From contig JAVJQK010000127.1 in the NCBI GenBank assembly GCA_040218145.1, positions 62,001 to 126,000 of the forward strand: a DNA stretch of 64,000 nucleotides. The letters run 5' to 3'. Numbering within the stretch: the stretch's first letter is position 1; every line of letters begins with the position of its first letter. Source of the DNA: Sandaracinaceae bacterium. GTDB lineage: Bacteria > Myxococcota_A > Polyangia > Polyangiales > Sandaracinaceae. This document shows, piece after piece, positions 33,101 to 41,579 of the stretch. A model generated the notes under the pieces. The model ran no database searches, was not told where the DNA came from, and saw only the letters and a program-made list of their open reading frames with translations. The translations under genes were made by a program, and so were the position numbers.

Positions 33101-34868
33101 CGCGATCCCCCTCGCCGACGCGGTGACGACCTACCTCGTCGAGGCGGTCGTCTGGCGCGAGGACGGCTGGGTCGATTCGACCGAGCTGCGCATCGAGGTG
33201 GATCGCGACGTCGTCATCGAGGCGCCGGTCCCGCCGATCGCCCATCGCGGAGACACGATGCAGCTTCCGTTGCGAGTGTCGAATCGCGGTGACGTGCCGC
33301 GCCGGCTCGCGATCGGGCTGCTCGGTGACGCGGCCCTCGGGGTCGAGGACGGCGCGCGCCACGAGGTCGAGCTGCAGCCGGGGGAAGCGCAGCTCGTGCC
33401 CGTCGAGGTGCGGCCGGACCGGATCGGAGAGGGGCGGCTGACGGCGGTCGCGCTCGACGCGGACACGGAGGAGACGCTCGACGCGGTCCGTCGACCGATG
33501 CGCGTCATCGCGCCCGCCCGCCGGGTGGACCAGCGCCGCACCGGGCTCGCCGCTCGAGAGGTCGTCGTCGCGCTCGAGGTGCCCGAGGGCGCCGACGCGC
33601 GCGAGGGTCGGGTGCGCCTCGTGATCGGTCCCGCGCTCTTCCCCGCCGACGGGCGCGACGACCCGTGGGCCGCGTGGGCGCCGCCCCTGGGCTGGACGAC
33701 GACCCCGCGTCGCCCGGTGCGCGGAGACGCGGTCCGGCAGGCCTTCCACCTCGGGAGCGCGGGGCGTCGTGCGGTGGACGCCCGGCGGGGCGCCTTGCTG
33801 CTGACGCGCGCGCTCGCGAGCGAAGAGCGGAGCCTCGAGGAGGGCTCGGCCGCGCGGCTGCGGCTCCACGCGTGGGCGCTGCTCGGGCTCTCGCCCTCGG
33901 TCGGAGGTGACGGCGCGGGGGCGGCGCTGCGCGAGATCGTCGACCGGCTCCGGCGCGACGTCGCCTCGGGATCGATGCTGCGCACCGACGACCCGGAGTC
34001 CTGGGTGGTCGCGGCGGCCGCCCTCGGCTGGAGCGGCGGAGACCGCGAGCGGGTGACGGAGCTCGTGCGGCGCCTCGAGCGGCACGCGGTCGAGGTGGGC
34101 GAAGATCGCTGGCTCGTCGCGGACGGCCGCGTGGTGCGCTCCACCCTGCTCTGGTCGATGGCGGAGCTCTCGCTGGGGCGTCGCGACCGCGCCTTTTCGC
34201 TCCTCGCCACCGTCGCGCGCTTCGCGGCCTCCGGGCACACGCTGGACGCGGAGGAGCGCGCGCTGGGCCGCGCGGCGATGAGGCGCCTGCTCGCGGGGGA
34301 GGCTCCGACGGAGGCCGAGGTGTGGATCGACGGAGCGCGCAGCGTGGTCACCATCACCCACGGCGCGGCGGAGCTGGACGCGCTGGCGCTCTCCACCCCG
34401 GGGGCTCACTCGGTCCGCGTGCGGGTCGACGCGGCGGCGCCGGTCTTCGTCTCGGCGGACGCGCGCTACGGCGTCGCGTGGACCGACCGTCCCCGCACAC
34501 CCGGGCCCTTCGAGATCGCGATCGAGGGTGAGACGGGCGGCCTCGACGACACGGCGGAGCTCACGTTGACGATCCGCAACCGACTCCCGCGGACCCTGCC
34601 CGCCGTGACGGTGGAGATCGGCCTCCCGACGGGGGCGGAGCTGACCGAGCGCGAGCGCAGACGCATCGGCGTGCCGGTCGAGCGCGGCGGAGGGGTGTTG
34701 ACGCTTCATCTGCCCGCGATGAGGCCGGGGCAGCGGCGCGAGCTGCTGCTGCCGCTCCGCTGGTCGGTGGCGGGACGGCTCGAGGGGCTGGGCGTGGCGG
34801 CCTACGCGGTCGACCGCCCCGACGGAGTCTCCGTGCTCGCCCCGCGGACGGTGGAGGTGTCCCGATGA
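30186..34868 (+). CDS. Giant MG2/alpha-2-macroglobulin-like exported protein
   Basis: 1,560 residues from a GTG that opens a clear signal peptide (MKARIAGLLLLLLPSSALA, then QRAQ). The first third is a string of beta domains with 'TDRQLYEPGEPVHVWALVRD', the MG2 hallmark of macroglobulin-like proteins. A helical region follows, then a Gly/Ser-rich insert (about 897-935, GHGAGGGGGSGYGSGHG) and the A2M-type domain with YLVEAVVWREDGW. The reactive thioester CxEQ is absent, so covalent trapping of proteases is not possible. The last 550 residues are helical toroid-like and then beta. Its stop overlaps the start of the next gene (ATGA). Periplasmic or surface; role unknown. Confidence 0.8.
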   Translation: MKARIAGLLLLLLPSSALAQRAQPFTGYELALQGASVAQAGRTAVFRGVAYRVRGLAELVPHEGAVRARLRWPDHERPTTAWTTARSDADGRFRLELPVPEAALDDPPLFEVRLGTDAEGRTFELPLSIQPALDVMLRTDRQLYEPGEPVHVWALVRDASSGAPVVGRAVQVRVRGQALPPTDHALTTSEAGVVHLELAVPDGAPEATQEISLGIEGQLEAGASFRVGTRTFERLFARVEVTPEEVQPGAPATVHVHVTTPSGAPVSGAAVRLEIEGQSYAGTSGEDGVARVPVTAPAHFEHRSGHVSVRAEVEHAAHGAVSAYGRLGLAVPLALRVEVVPRHGGLVPEIDDVIYVRLVEGTRDPPAVGTEVTVSGPAIPGGRVTAQTDEAGLAEIPVRLPLGAASSMDGAPETRVTVDVAGLLERTTSASIPVRRAVEVAPVLSDVVVSPGSAVEVTLLRRPGARRADVRVELLDGAEPLVWTRTRGDRVRLQLPPGRLGVLHVRARALHEDETLDGVGATAALLVRPSDPDFVQLTSARPRWTVGDTAQLTLQTGAAGPRRWAAVLVRDLAAHGGERPFRAHFLGQRFDEAVLAPSGPGADRLLRAALAAHAAEDPATHPAPPLTDALGLPVEPAHHGVSMDRGTLRDPFPLARELERRGAFDAMRTLESKLEAALAQGGLDAITTGAGARRRFRDDLLRDHPELRTLGDGPMTPAILADAIPGFDYEAVARRVARARLVRVMAALVRYLDPGDEASVADRMASREPSERWLGRMVERGVLAASDLDDPWGGRFALRATRAPVLLLGAPARQLELVSPGPDGRPGTRDDVRDPFARAVPAATPYAIASGEDALMRRLALLSPLARTLAALREAYRRTNAEMAEEEIGDAVAGSASEGSIGLGGLGLIGHGAGGGGGSGYGSGHGSAGRMGRGSRIRLGSTGLAGVVRERFPPTLLFRPALVVDPDGTTEIAIPLADAVTTYLVEAVVWREDGWVDSTELRIEVDRDVVIEAPVPPIAHRGDTMQLPLRVSNRGDVPRRLAIGLLGDAALGVEDGARHEVELQPGEAQLVPVEVRPDRIGEGRLTAVALDADTEETLDAVRRPMRVIAPARRVDQRRTGLAAREVVVALEVPEGADAREGRVRLVIGPALFPADGRDDPWAAWAPPLGWTTTPRRPVRGDAVRQAFHLGSAGRRAVDARRGALLLTRALASEERSLEEGSAARLRLHAWALLGLSPSVGGDGAGAALREIVDRLRRDVASGSMLRTDDPESWVVAAAALGWSGGDRERVTELVRRLERHAVEVGEDRWLVADGRVVRSTLLWSMAELSLGRRDRAFSLLATVARFAASGHTLDAEERALGRAAMRRLLAGEAPTEAEVWIDGARSVVTITHGAAELDALALSTPGAHSVRVRVDAAAPVFVSADARYGVAWTDRPRTPGPFEIAIEGETGGLDDTAELTLTIRNRLPRTLPAVTVEIGLPTGAELTERERRRIGVPVERGGGVLTLHLPAMRPGQRRELLLPLRWSVAGRLEGLGVAAYAVDRPDGVSVLAPRTVEVSR

Positions 34869-37800
34869 AGGCCGTGAAGCGCGCGCTGACCGCGCTCTTG
34901 CTCCTGCTCTCGGCGAGCGCCTCTTCGAGTGACGCGCACGCGCAGGAGACGCGCCGCCGCGTCCCGCGCGGTGAGGTCACCGGGCTCGAGATGGGCATCG
35001 ACGGATCGCTCGAGGCGATCCCCGGCGGGACCCTCCGCTGGTTCGTCGATCTCTACGAGGTCGTCGGGCGTCGCGATCTGCGCCCCGCGCCGAACGTGGC
35101 CCTCACCGTCACCGGCTCGTTCGCGCCGGGAGAGCCGCTCCTCGAGATCCGCACCGACGCGCAGGGGCGCGCGCGCCTCGAGGTGCCCATCCCCGTCGAT
35201 CGCGACGAGGGCTTCCGCCTGCTGGTCCGCGCGGAGAGCCCGCGCCGCGTGGAGCGCACCTTCTCGGTGGACATCACGCTGGGCGCGCGCTGGGAGATGC
35301 GGCTCTCGACCGATCGGCAGCGCGCCGTCCCGGGCGGCGAGGTGTTCGCGCTGGGTCGCCTGGTGGACCGCGCGACCGCGCGCCCGATCGCGGGTGAAGA
35401 AGTCACGTTGACCTTCACGCAGAGCGGGGCGCCGACGCGGAGCCCGGCCGAGGTGACGACCGACGCGGCCGGGATGTTCTGGGCCCGCGTGCCGGCCCTC
35501 GACGAGCCGGGCGCGCTCTCTCTCCACGCCCGCTCCCGCTTCGCCGGGGCGAGCGCGCAGGTGACGGTGGCCCCCGAGACGCCGCCCACCCTCTGGGTCG
35601 AGGCGAGGCCCGATCGCCGGGTCTACGCCCCCGGAGACGCGGGCCGCGTGCGCGTCACGGTGCGCGCGCTCGATGGTCGCCCGATCGAAGGCGCCGAGCT
35701 GGAGTGGCCCCGACGCGACCCCGAGGTGACGCCGCCGCGCACCGGCCCCGATGGCGTCGCGACCGTGCCGCTCGCCATCCCGACCGTGCTCGAGCGGGCC
35801 TGGGTCGATCGCAGCCTGCGGATCGACGTCGCGGTCGTCGGTGTGGGGACGGAGTCGATCGCGGTCCCGCATCGCGTGGCGCGCGTGCCCTGGATCGCGG
35901 AGGCGACGGCGGAGGGCGGCGCGCTGATCCCGGAGCTCGACGGCGGCGTGTTCGTGCGTGTGGTGGGCCCCGATGGGCGCCCGCGCGCGAACGAGGCGAT
36001 CACGCTGCAGGCCCCGCGGCTCGGCGGCGCGCTGCAGGCGACCACGGACGACGACGGCGTGGCGCGGCTCATGGCGCCCGTCGCCCCGAGCACGCGCCCC
36101 GACGGCTGCGGCGGCCCGACCTTCACCGAGGCGGTCTTGCAGCTCGACGGGCACTCGCAGTCCTTCTGTCTCCCCGTCGACCCCGACGCGACCCTCGCCG
36201 TGCGCGGCGATGGAGACGGCGCCTTCGTCGTCACGCGGCGCTCCGGGGTGGCGCGGGCGCCGGTCGAGGTGACGGCGCTCGTGCGGAGCGCGGGGGGCTG
36301 GGTCCCGCTGTCGCGCACCCTGCTCGCGCCCGACGTGTCGCGCGGAGAGCTGGCCGCGGACGCGCACGGAGAGATCTGGTTGCGCGCGCGGCCCGTGCTC
36401 GCCGAAGGGCGCGCGGTGCGAGGCGGAGGCGTGCTGGTGTACCGGGCGCGCGAGGGTGGCGCGCTCACCGTCGAGGCCGGCGAGTCCGGCGCGCGCGTGG
36501 ACGGAGGCGGCAGCGCCTTCGTGATCGCGCTGCCGCCGCCGCTGGCCGACGCCACGCAGGCCACGCTCCGCGCGGATCTCGGCCCGGTGGGCGCCGCGAT
36601 CGACGACGCCCGGAGCCCGTGGTTCGTGCAGGCGCTGCTCGCGGCCCGGACCCCGCGCGACGTCGCCGCGACCGCGTCTCTCCGGGAGGGCACGGTCTTG
36701 CCGCAGCCGATGCCGGAGGAGCCCGTGGCGCACGGGCTGTTGCGCGATCCGTGGCGCACCCGCGCGCGCTTCGTGCGCGGCCGCATCGGGCGCATGCTCC
36801 GCGCGGTCGAGACGTACGTCGACGCCGCCGTCCCGGGCCACCTCGAGGAGGTCGCGGTGCGCGAGGGACGCGGCTACCGGTTCAACCAGGCGATCCTCTC
36901 CGCCGCGCTCGGGCGTGAGGGCCTGTACCAGGAGGGCAGCGTCTCGCTCGACGGTGAGCCTCTCGACGCGGCGGCGCTCGCGTCGATGGACCGGGCCTTC
37001 ACCTACGACCACGTCGCCCGACGCGTGACCCGGGAGCGCCTCTTCCGCGCTCACCTCCTCCTCCGCCAGCTCGTGCACGAGCGCGGGCTCGATCGGCCGT
37101 GGGCGCTGCGCGGGGATCCGTCCACCCTGCTCGTCGGGCTGATCGAGTCGGCGGACGAGATCGCGTGGCAGACCGACTGGCCTCAGCGCGAGCACCTCTT
37201 CGACGCGTGGGGGCAGCCCTTCGTGCTCCGCCCGGTGCGAGGGCGCGCGCGCTTCACCTTCCTCGAGCCGGTGCGGGGCTGGGAGCTGGTCAGCGTGGGG
37301 CCGGACGGTCGATCGGGGACGGGGGACGACATGGTCGACCCCTTCGCGCGGGTGCTGCCCGACGGCGTGTACGCGGAGGCGGTCGGGGAGGAGACCCTGC
37401 TCGCTCGACTGGGCGGCGTGGCTTTGGGGCGGGCCACCGCGGAGGAGCTGGCGGAGATCTTCGGCGCGTCCGCCGACGACTACGCGCCCGACGACGCCGC
37501 CAGCCACGACGCGCAGGCGCTCCCGACCCCGCTGCCGCGGCTCGACGACCGCGCGCCGCTGGCGCCGTTCGCGCGCGCCGTCGGGGGCCACACGTCGGAC
37601 GTCGCGTGGTCGCTCCCCGCCGGGCGTCGCCCGTACGTCGCGATCGCGGCGCGCTTCGATCCGAGCGGCGCCGTGCGCACGGAGCGGGTCGAGTTCGAGG
37701 CGGGCGCGGCCTGGACCTCGCATCTCGAGTTGCCCGCCACGCTGCGGCCCGGCGATCGGCTCCGCGTGCCGCTCGTGCTGACGCGCCTCGCCGACGCGCC

Positions 37801-39373
37801 GCCGCCCGAGGTGGCGGTGCGGGTCAGGGGTGGAGCGCTGCGCGCGGAGCGAGACGGCGCGTTCGTGGTGATCGAGGCCGCGCGGCCGGGCTTCGCGCGG
37901 CTGGAGGTCGTGGTCGGCGACCCGCGCGATCCCATCGGGCGCTTCACGCGGCGGCTCCGGGTGGTGCCCGACGGTGGGCTCCGCGCGCGCCACCTCGGAG
38001 GCATGCTGACCGAGGCGGGGGACCTGCGCCTCGAGGCGCCCGTGCCGGACGCGGCGACGCCGTGGCGCGGGCAGCTCGTGGTGGGCGCGCCCTCGGCGCT
38101 CGCCGCCGATCCACGCCTGGCAGACTCGAGCGTCGCCGTCGTGTCCTGGGGACGCGCGATGGCGAGCCTCTCCGCCGACGAGGCGCTCGACCGGCGGCTC
38201 CGGCGTGAGGCGGGCGGCGCGGGGGATCAGCTCGCGCATCCGGTGGAGACGGCGTGCGCGCTCTCCACGTGGGCGCTCTCGGGGGACGAGCACGCTCCGA
38301 CGGCGGGCGCGATCCGCGCGCTCTCCACCATGTCGGGAGACGACCTCGCGGTGCGCGCCTCGGTGCTCGCCGCGCTCGCGCCCGCCGCGCCCGCGGGGCC
38401 GACGGGCGGCGCCGACGCGATCGGGCAGCTGACCGCGCGCCTCCGGCGGGACGGCTGGCGCACGCTGGTCGACGCGAGCGATCGCCCCGACGTCATGGCC
38501 CGCATGGCCGCGGCGCTCCTGCTCGTCGACCGCGACGACGCGCCGGGGCGCGCGCTCCTCGATCGCGTGGAGGCCTCGTTGACGGTGGACGCGGCGCAGC
38601 GCGCCTGGGTGCCCGGCGTGGACGGACGCCCCTCCTGGGCCGGGACCCTCGCCGCCGCCCTCGCGGCGCGGCAGACGGGGGACGACGCCCTCGCGGATCG
38701 GCTGGCCGGCGCGGCGGCGACGCGGTGGTACGTGGCGGCGCGGTCGGTGGACGCCACCTTCTGGGCCGTGGCGGCGAGCGTCTACGGCGCCCTCGGCGTG
38801 GGCGAGACCGCCTCCGTCACCGTGCGCGTCGACGGCGCGCCGCGCCCGCTCGCGCTCGAGGGCGGGGTCGCGACCCTGGACGTCCGCCCCGGCGCGCAGG
38901 TCGCGCTCGCGAGCGACGCCCCGGTCTGGGCCCACGTCGAGTCGCGCTACCTCGTCCCGTACCGCGCGACCGAAGGCGGCCCGCTCCGCGTCGCGGTCGA
39001 GGGCGTGGTCGGCGTGGTGGGAGAGCGCGCGGGGCTCGAGCTCCGCGTCGAGAGCGCCAGCGGTGAAGTCGCCGATCCCGTGGTCGAGCTGATCGTGCCC
39101 TCCGCGGCCCGGTTCGACGAGGTGACCCGGCAGAGCCTGGCTCGCGCGGCGGGCGTGCGCGCGGTCGGCACGATGGACGAGGCGCGCGTGGTCCGTGTTC
39201 ACCTCGAGAGCCTGCCCGCGGGCGCCACGCGCCGGATCCCGCTGCCCTTCCGATGGACCGCGGCGGGCGTCAGCCGTGGCCTCGACGTCGCCGCCTACGC
39301 GGCGTCCACGCCCACCGAGATCTGGATCACCGAGGGCCGCGCCCTCGAGATCCGAGAGGAGCCCGCCCGATGA
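34865..39373 (+). CDS. Second giant MG2/alpha-2-macroglobulin-like exported protein
   Basis: 1,502 residues, ATG overlapping the stop of the previous gene by four bases, so the two are translated together. Signal peptide about 1-27 ending DAHA before QETRRR. Domain plan parallels the first protein: beta domains with 'LSTDRQRAVPGGEVFALGRLVD', a helical middle including FTYDHVARRVTRERLFR and WELVSVGPDGRSGTGDDM (the first protein has LELVSPGPDGRPGTRDDV), a helical toroid-like part and a beta end. No thioester, and no Gly-rich insert. Clearly a diverged partner of the first protein, possibly forming a pair or filament-like complex. Confidence 0.8.
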   Translation: MKAVKRALTALLLLLSASASSSDAHAQETRRRVPRGEVTGLEMGIDGSLEAIPGGTLRWFVDLYEVVGRRDLRPAPNVALTVTGSFAPGEPLLEIRTDAQGRARLEVPIPVDRDEGFRLLVRAESPRRVERTFSVDITLGARWEMRLSTDRQRAVPGGEVFALGRLVDRATARPIAGEEVTLTFTQSGAPTRSPAEVTTDAAGMFWARVPALDEPGALSLHARSRFAGASAQVTVAPETPPTLWVEARPDRRVYAPGDAGRVRVTVRALDGRPIEGAELEWPRRDPEVTPPRTGPDGVATVPLAIPTVLERAWVDRSLRIDVAVVGVGTESIAVPHRVARVPWIAEATAEGGALIPELDGGVFVRVVGPDGRPRANEAITLQAPRLGGALQATTDDDGVARLMAPVAPSTRPDGCGGPTFTEAVLQLDGHSQSFCLPVDPDATLAVRGDGDGAFVVTRRSGVARAPVEVTALVRSAGGWVPLSRTLLAPDVSRGELAADAHGEIWLRARPVLAEGRAVRGGGVLVYRAREGGALTVEAGESGARVDGGGSAFVIALPPPLADATQATLRADLGPVGAAIDDARSPWFVQALLAARTPRDVAATASLREGTVLPQPMPEEPVAHGLLRDPWRTRARFVRGRIGRMLRAVETYVDAAVPGHLEEVAVREGRGYRFNQAILSAALGREGLYQEGSVSLDGEPLDAAALASMDRAFTYDHVARRVTRERLFRAHLLLRQLVHERGLDRPWALRGDPSTLLVGLIESADEIAWQTDWPQREHLFDAWGQPFVLRPVRGRARFTFLEPVRGWELVSVGPDGRSGTGDDMVDPFARVLPDGVYAEAVGEETLLARLGGVALGRATAEELAEIFGASADDYAPDDAASHDAQALPTPLPRLDDRAPLAPFARAVGGHTSDVAWSLPAGRRPYVAIAARFDPSGAVRTERVEFEAGAAWTSHLELPATLRPGDRLRVPLVLTRLADAPPPEVAVRVRGGALRAERDGAFVVIEAARPGFARLEVVVGDPRDPIGRFTRRLRVVPDGGLRARHLGGMLTEAGDLRLEAPVPDAATPWRGQLVVGAPSALAADPRLADSSVAVVSWGRAMASLSADEALDRRLRREAGGAGDQLAHPVETACALSTWALSGDEHAPTAGAIRALSTMSGDDLAVRASVLAALAPAAPAGPTGGADAIGQLTARLRRDGWRTLVDASDRPDVMARMAAALLLVDRDDAPGRALLDRVEASLTVDAAQRAWVPGVDGRPSWAGTLAAALAARQTGDDALADRLAGAAATRWYVAARSVDATFWAVAASVYGALGVGETASVTVRVDGAPRPLALEGGVATLDVRPGAQVALASDAPVWAHVESRYLVPYRATEGGPLRVAVEGVVGVVGERAGLELRVESASGEVADPVVELIVPSAARFDEVTRQSLARAAGVRAVGTMDEARVVRVHLESLPAGATRRIPLPFRWTAAGVSRGLDVAAYAASTPTEIWITEGRALEIREEPAR

Positions 39374-39552
39374 GATGGACCCTGCTCTTCGCCCTCGCCC
39401 TCGCCGCGTGCGGCGGCCCCACCCCGGCGCCGCAGGCCGAGGAGGTGACGGCGACCTGGACCGCGGGTGACGACGCGGCCCTGCCCGACGACGCGGCCCT
39501 GCCCGACGACGCGCCCTCGGAGCGCATGGAAGACGACGACGCGCAGGACTGA
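39370..39552 (+). CDS. Small acidic lipoprotein, end of MG2 operon
   Basis: 60 residues, ATG overlapping the stop of the second giant gene (ATGA). Signal MRWTLLFALALAAC (Cys14), then an almost purely acidic tail with two DDAALP units. The overlap and the lipid anchor suggest it tethers or accompanies the two MG2-like proteins. Confidence 0.65.
   Translation: MRWTLLFALALAACGGPTPAPQAEEVTATWTAGDDAALPDDAALPDDAPSERMEDDDAQD
39469..39504 (+). repeat. Two 18-bp tandem repeats in the small lipoprotein gene
   Basis: GACGACGCGGCCCTGCCC occurs twice, head to tail, and a third partial copy follows. Each encodes DDAALP. In-frame length, so copy-number change would not break the gene. Confidence 0.7.
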
Positions 39553-39572
39553 ACGGCGCTACGGTAGGCGCG

Positions 39573-41204
39573 ATGTCGCTCCGACCGATCGAAGACGTCT
39601 CCGACGAGCTCGGCCTCTCGAGGGCGCACCTCCGGCCGCACGGCCTTCACAAGGCGAAGGTCGAGCTCGCCGCGATCGGCGCGCCTCTCGGCAAGCTCGT
39701 CGCGGTCAGCGCCATCACGCCCACCCCGGCCGGCGAGGGGAAGACGACCGTCAGCGTCGCGCTGGCGATGGGGCTGCGGCGCCTCGGGGTCTCCGCGGTG
39801 CCCTGCCTCCGCGAGCCGTCGCTGGGGCCCGTGTTCGGCATCAAGGGCGGCGGGACCGGCGGCGGGCGCGCGACGGTGGAGCCGCAGACCGCGATCAACC
39901 TGCACTTCACGGGAGACATCCACGCCGTCGGCGCGGCGCACAACCTGCTCGCGGCGCTGGTCGACAACGCGCTGCACTTCGGCGGGCCGTGTCGCATCGA
40001 CCCGCGCTTCGTGACCTGGCCGCGCGTGCTCGACGTGAACGATCGGGCCCTCCGCGACGTGGTCGTCGGCCTCGGTGGCGAAGGCGTGACCCGGCAGGCC
40101 CGCTTCGAGATCACGGCCGCGAGCGAGGTCATGGCCGCGCTCTGCCTGGCGGAGTCTCTCGCGGATCTGAAGGTGAGGCTCGGCCGGCTGGTCGTGGGGC
40201 GAGACGCGGCGGGCGAGGACGTGACGGCGGCCGACATCGGCGCGACGGAGGCCATGGCCGCGCTGCTCGCCGACGCGCTGCGTCCCAACCTCGTGCAGAC
40301 CGTCGAAGGCGGCCCCGCCCTGGTGCACGGCGGGCCCTTCGCCAACATCGCGCACGGGTGCTCGAGCAGCCTCGCGACGCGTCTGGCGATGACGCACGCG
40401 GACGTCGCGATCACCGAGGGCGGCTTCGGGTTCGACCTCGGCGGAGAGAAGCTGCTCGACATCAAGTGCCGCGCGGCCGGGATCTGGCCGTCGCTGGTGC
40501 TGGTGGTGGCCACCCTGCGCGCGCTGAAGTGGCACGGCGGAGTGAAGAAGGGCGCCGCGGGCGATCCCGACCAGGCCGCGCTGCGCGCCGGGCTCGCCAA
40601 CCTCGACGCGCACCTCGACGCGATCGGCGAGTTCGGTCTGCCCGCCATGGTCGCGCTCAACCGCTTCGAGGGCGATCCCGAGAGTGAGCTCGACGTGGTC
40701 CGCGCTCACTGCGAGGCCCGCGGCGTGGAGGTCGCGCTCTGTGACGGCTTCGCGCGTGGCGGCGAAGGCGCCGAGGCGCTGGCCGGGCGCGTGTGGGACG
40801 CGATCGGCGACGTCGAGCCGCCCGCGCCGCGTTTCCTCTACGCGCTCGACGCCTCCTACCCGGAGAAGATCGAGGCCATCGCGACCCGCGTCTACGGGGC
40901 CGACGGCGTGGACCTCGACCGTGACGCCCGACGCGCCCTCGAGCGCTTCGACGCGCGCAGCCCTGGCCTGCCCGTCTGCGTGGCGAAGACCTATCGCTCA
41001 CTGAGCGACGACCGATCGAAGCGCGGCCGCCCCACGGGGTTCCGCGTCCAGGTGCGCGACGCGCGCCTCAGCGCGGGAGCCGGCTTCGTCGTCGCGCTGC
41101 TCGGAGACGTGATGACCATGCCCGGCCTCCCTCACGAGCCCGCCGCGCTGAGCGTGCGCGTTCTGGACGACGGCACCATTCGAGGGCTCATGAGCGGCGA
41201 GTGA
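39573..41204 (+). CDS. fhs: Formate-tetrahydrofolate ligase
   Basis: 543 residues, the usual length of about 550. ATP loop TPTPAGEGKTT (50-59), then PSLGPVFGIKGGGTGGG (about 82-98) and NLHFTGDIHAVGAAHN, the highly conserved substrate block, then GGPFANIAHGCSSS and TEGGFGFDLGGEK. Makes 10-formyl-tetrahydrofolate from formate and THF with ATP, feeding purine and formyl-Met synthesis. Cytoplasmic. It stands 20 bp after the small lipoprotein gene, but a functional link is unlikely; read-through is possible. No folD or purine genes are adjacent. Confidence 0.95.
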   Translation: MSLRPIEDVSDELGLSRAHLRPHGLHKAKVELAAIGAPLGKLVAVSAITPTPAGEGKTTVSVALAMGLRRLGVSAVPCLREPSLGPVFGIKGGGTGGGRATVEPQTAINLHFTGDIHAVGAAHNLLAALVDNALHFGGPCRIDPRFVTWPRVLDVNDRALRDVVVGLGGEGVTRQARFEITAASEVMAALCLAESLADLKVRLGRLVVGRDAAGEDVTAADIGATEAMAALLADALRPNLVQTVEGGPALVHGGPFANIAHGCSSSLATRLAMTHADVAITEGGFGFDLGGEKLLDIKCRAAGIWPSLVLVVATLRALKWHGGVKKGAAGDPDQAALRAGLANLDAHLDAIGEFGLPAMVALNRFEGDPESELDVVRAHCEARGVEVALCDGFARGGEGAEALAGRVWDAIGDVEPPAPRFLYALDASYPEKIEAIATRVYGADGVDLDRDARRALERFDARSPGLPVCVAKTYRSLSDDRSKRGRPTGFRVQVRDARLSAGAGFVVALLGDVMTMPGLPHEPAALSVRVLDDGTIRGLMSGE

Positions 41205-41245
41205 GGGGCTTGTCGAGGCCGCCCGACGCACCCACCCTCAATTTC

Positions 41246-41560
41246 ATGGCTGCAGGTGGGGATCTGTACTGCCCTCGGTGCGATGACTCGGTCGGGGTGC
41301 TTCGTGAGTGGAGCGGGTGGAAGTGGTGCTGGCGCGCCTGGGTCGCGGGCGCGTGCGTGATGCTCGCGGCCACGCCCCTGCTCGCCTACGACTTCTGCGT
41401 GATCATCCCCAGCATGATGCTCTACCTCGTGGCGGGCAGCTCCCTGCGCATGCTGGCCAGGCAGCGGCCGGTCTGTCGGCGCTGCTCCTTCGAGCTGACC
41501 GAGGGGTGCCTCAGCGGGGAGCCGCTCCAGCGCAAGCCGCCGACAAAAGCCGTGACGTGA
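41246..41560 (+). CDS. Small membrane protein with split zinc-ribbon
   Basis: 104 residues from ATG 41246. LYCPRCDD near the start and PVCRRCSFEL near the end supply four Cys that could join as a zinc ribbon, with two transmembrane helices between them (WRAWVAGACVMLAATPLL and FCVIIPSMMLYLVAGSSL). Both Cys pairs would face the cytoplasm if the helices form a hairpin. No family recognised. Between fhs and gor on the same strand. Confidence 0.5.
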   Translation: MAAGGDLYCPRCDDSVGVLREWSGWKWCWRAWVAGACVMLAATPLLAYDFCVIIPSMMLYLVAGSSLRMLARQRPVCRRCSFELTEGCLSGEPLQRKPPTKAVT

Positions 41561-41579
41561 GCGCCGTTCGGCCGTAGGT

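Noticed and set aside
32772-34709. A 645-codon minus-strand open frame
   Set aside because: Shadow of the first MG2-like gene, same reasoning.
34802-39202. A 1,466-codon minus-strand open frame opposite the second MG2-like gene
   Set aside because: His/Arg/Val-rich noise; the plus strand has a signal peptide, MG2 motifs and overlaps with both neighbours.
30186-39373. Thioester motif in the MG2-like proteins
   Set aside because: I looked for CxEQ in both; none is present.
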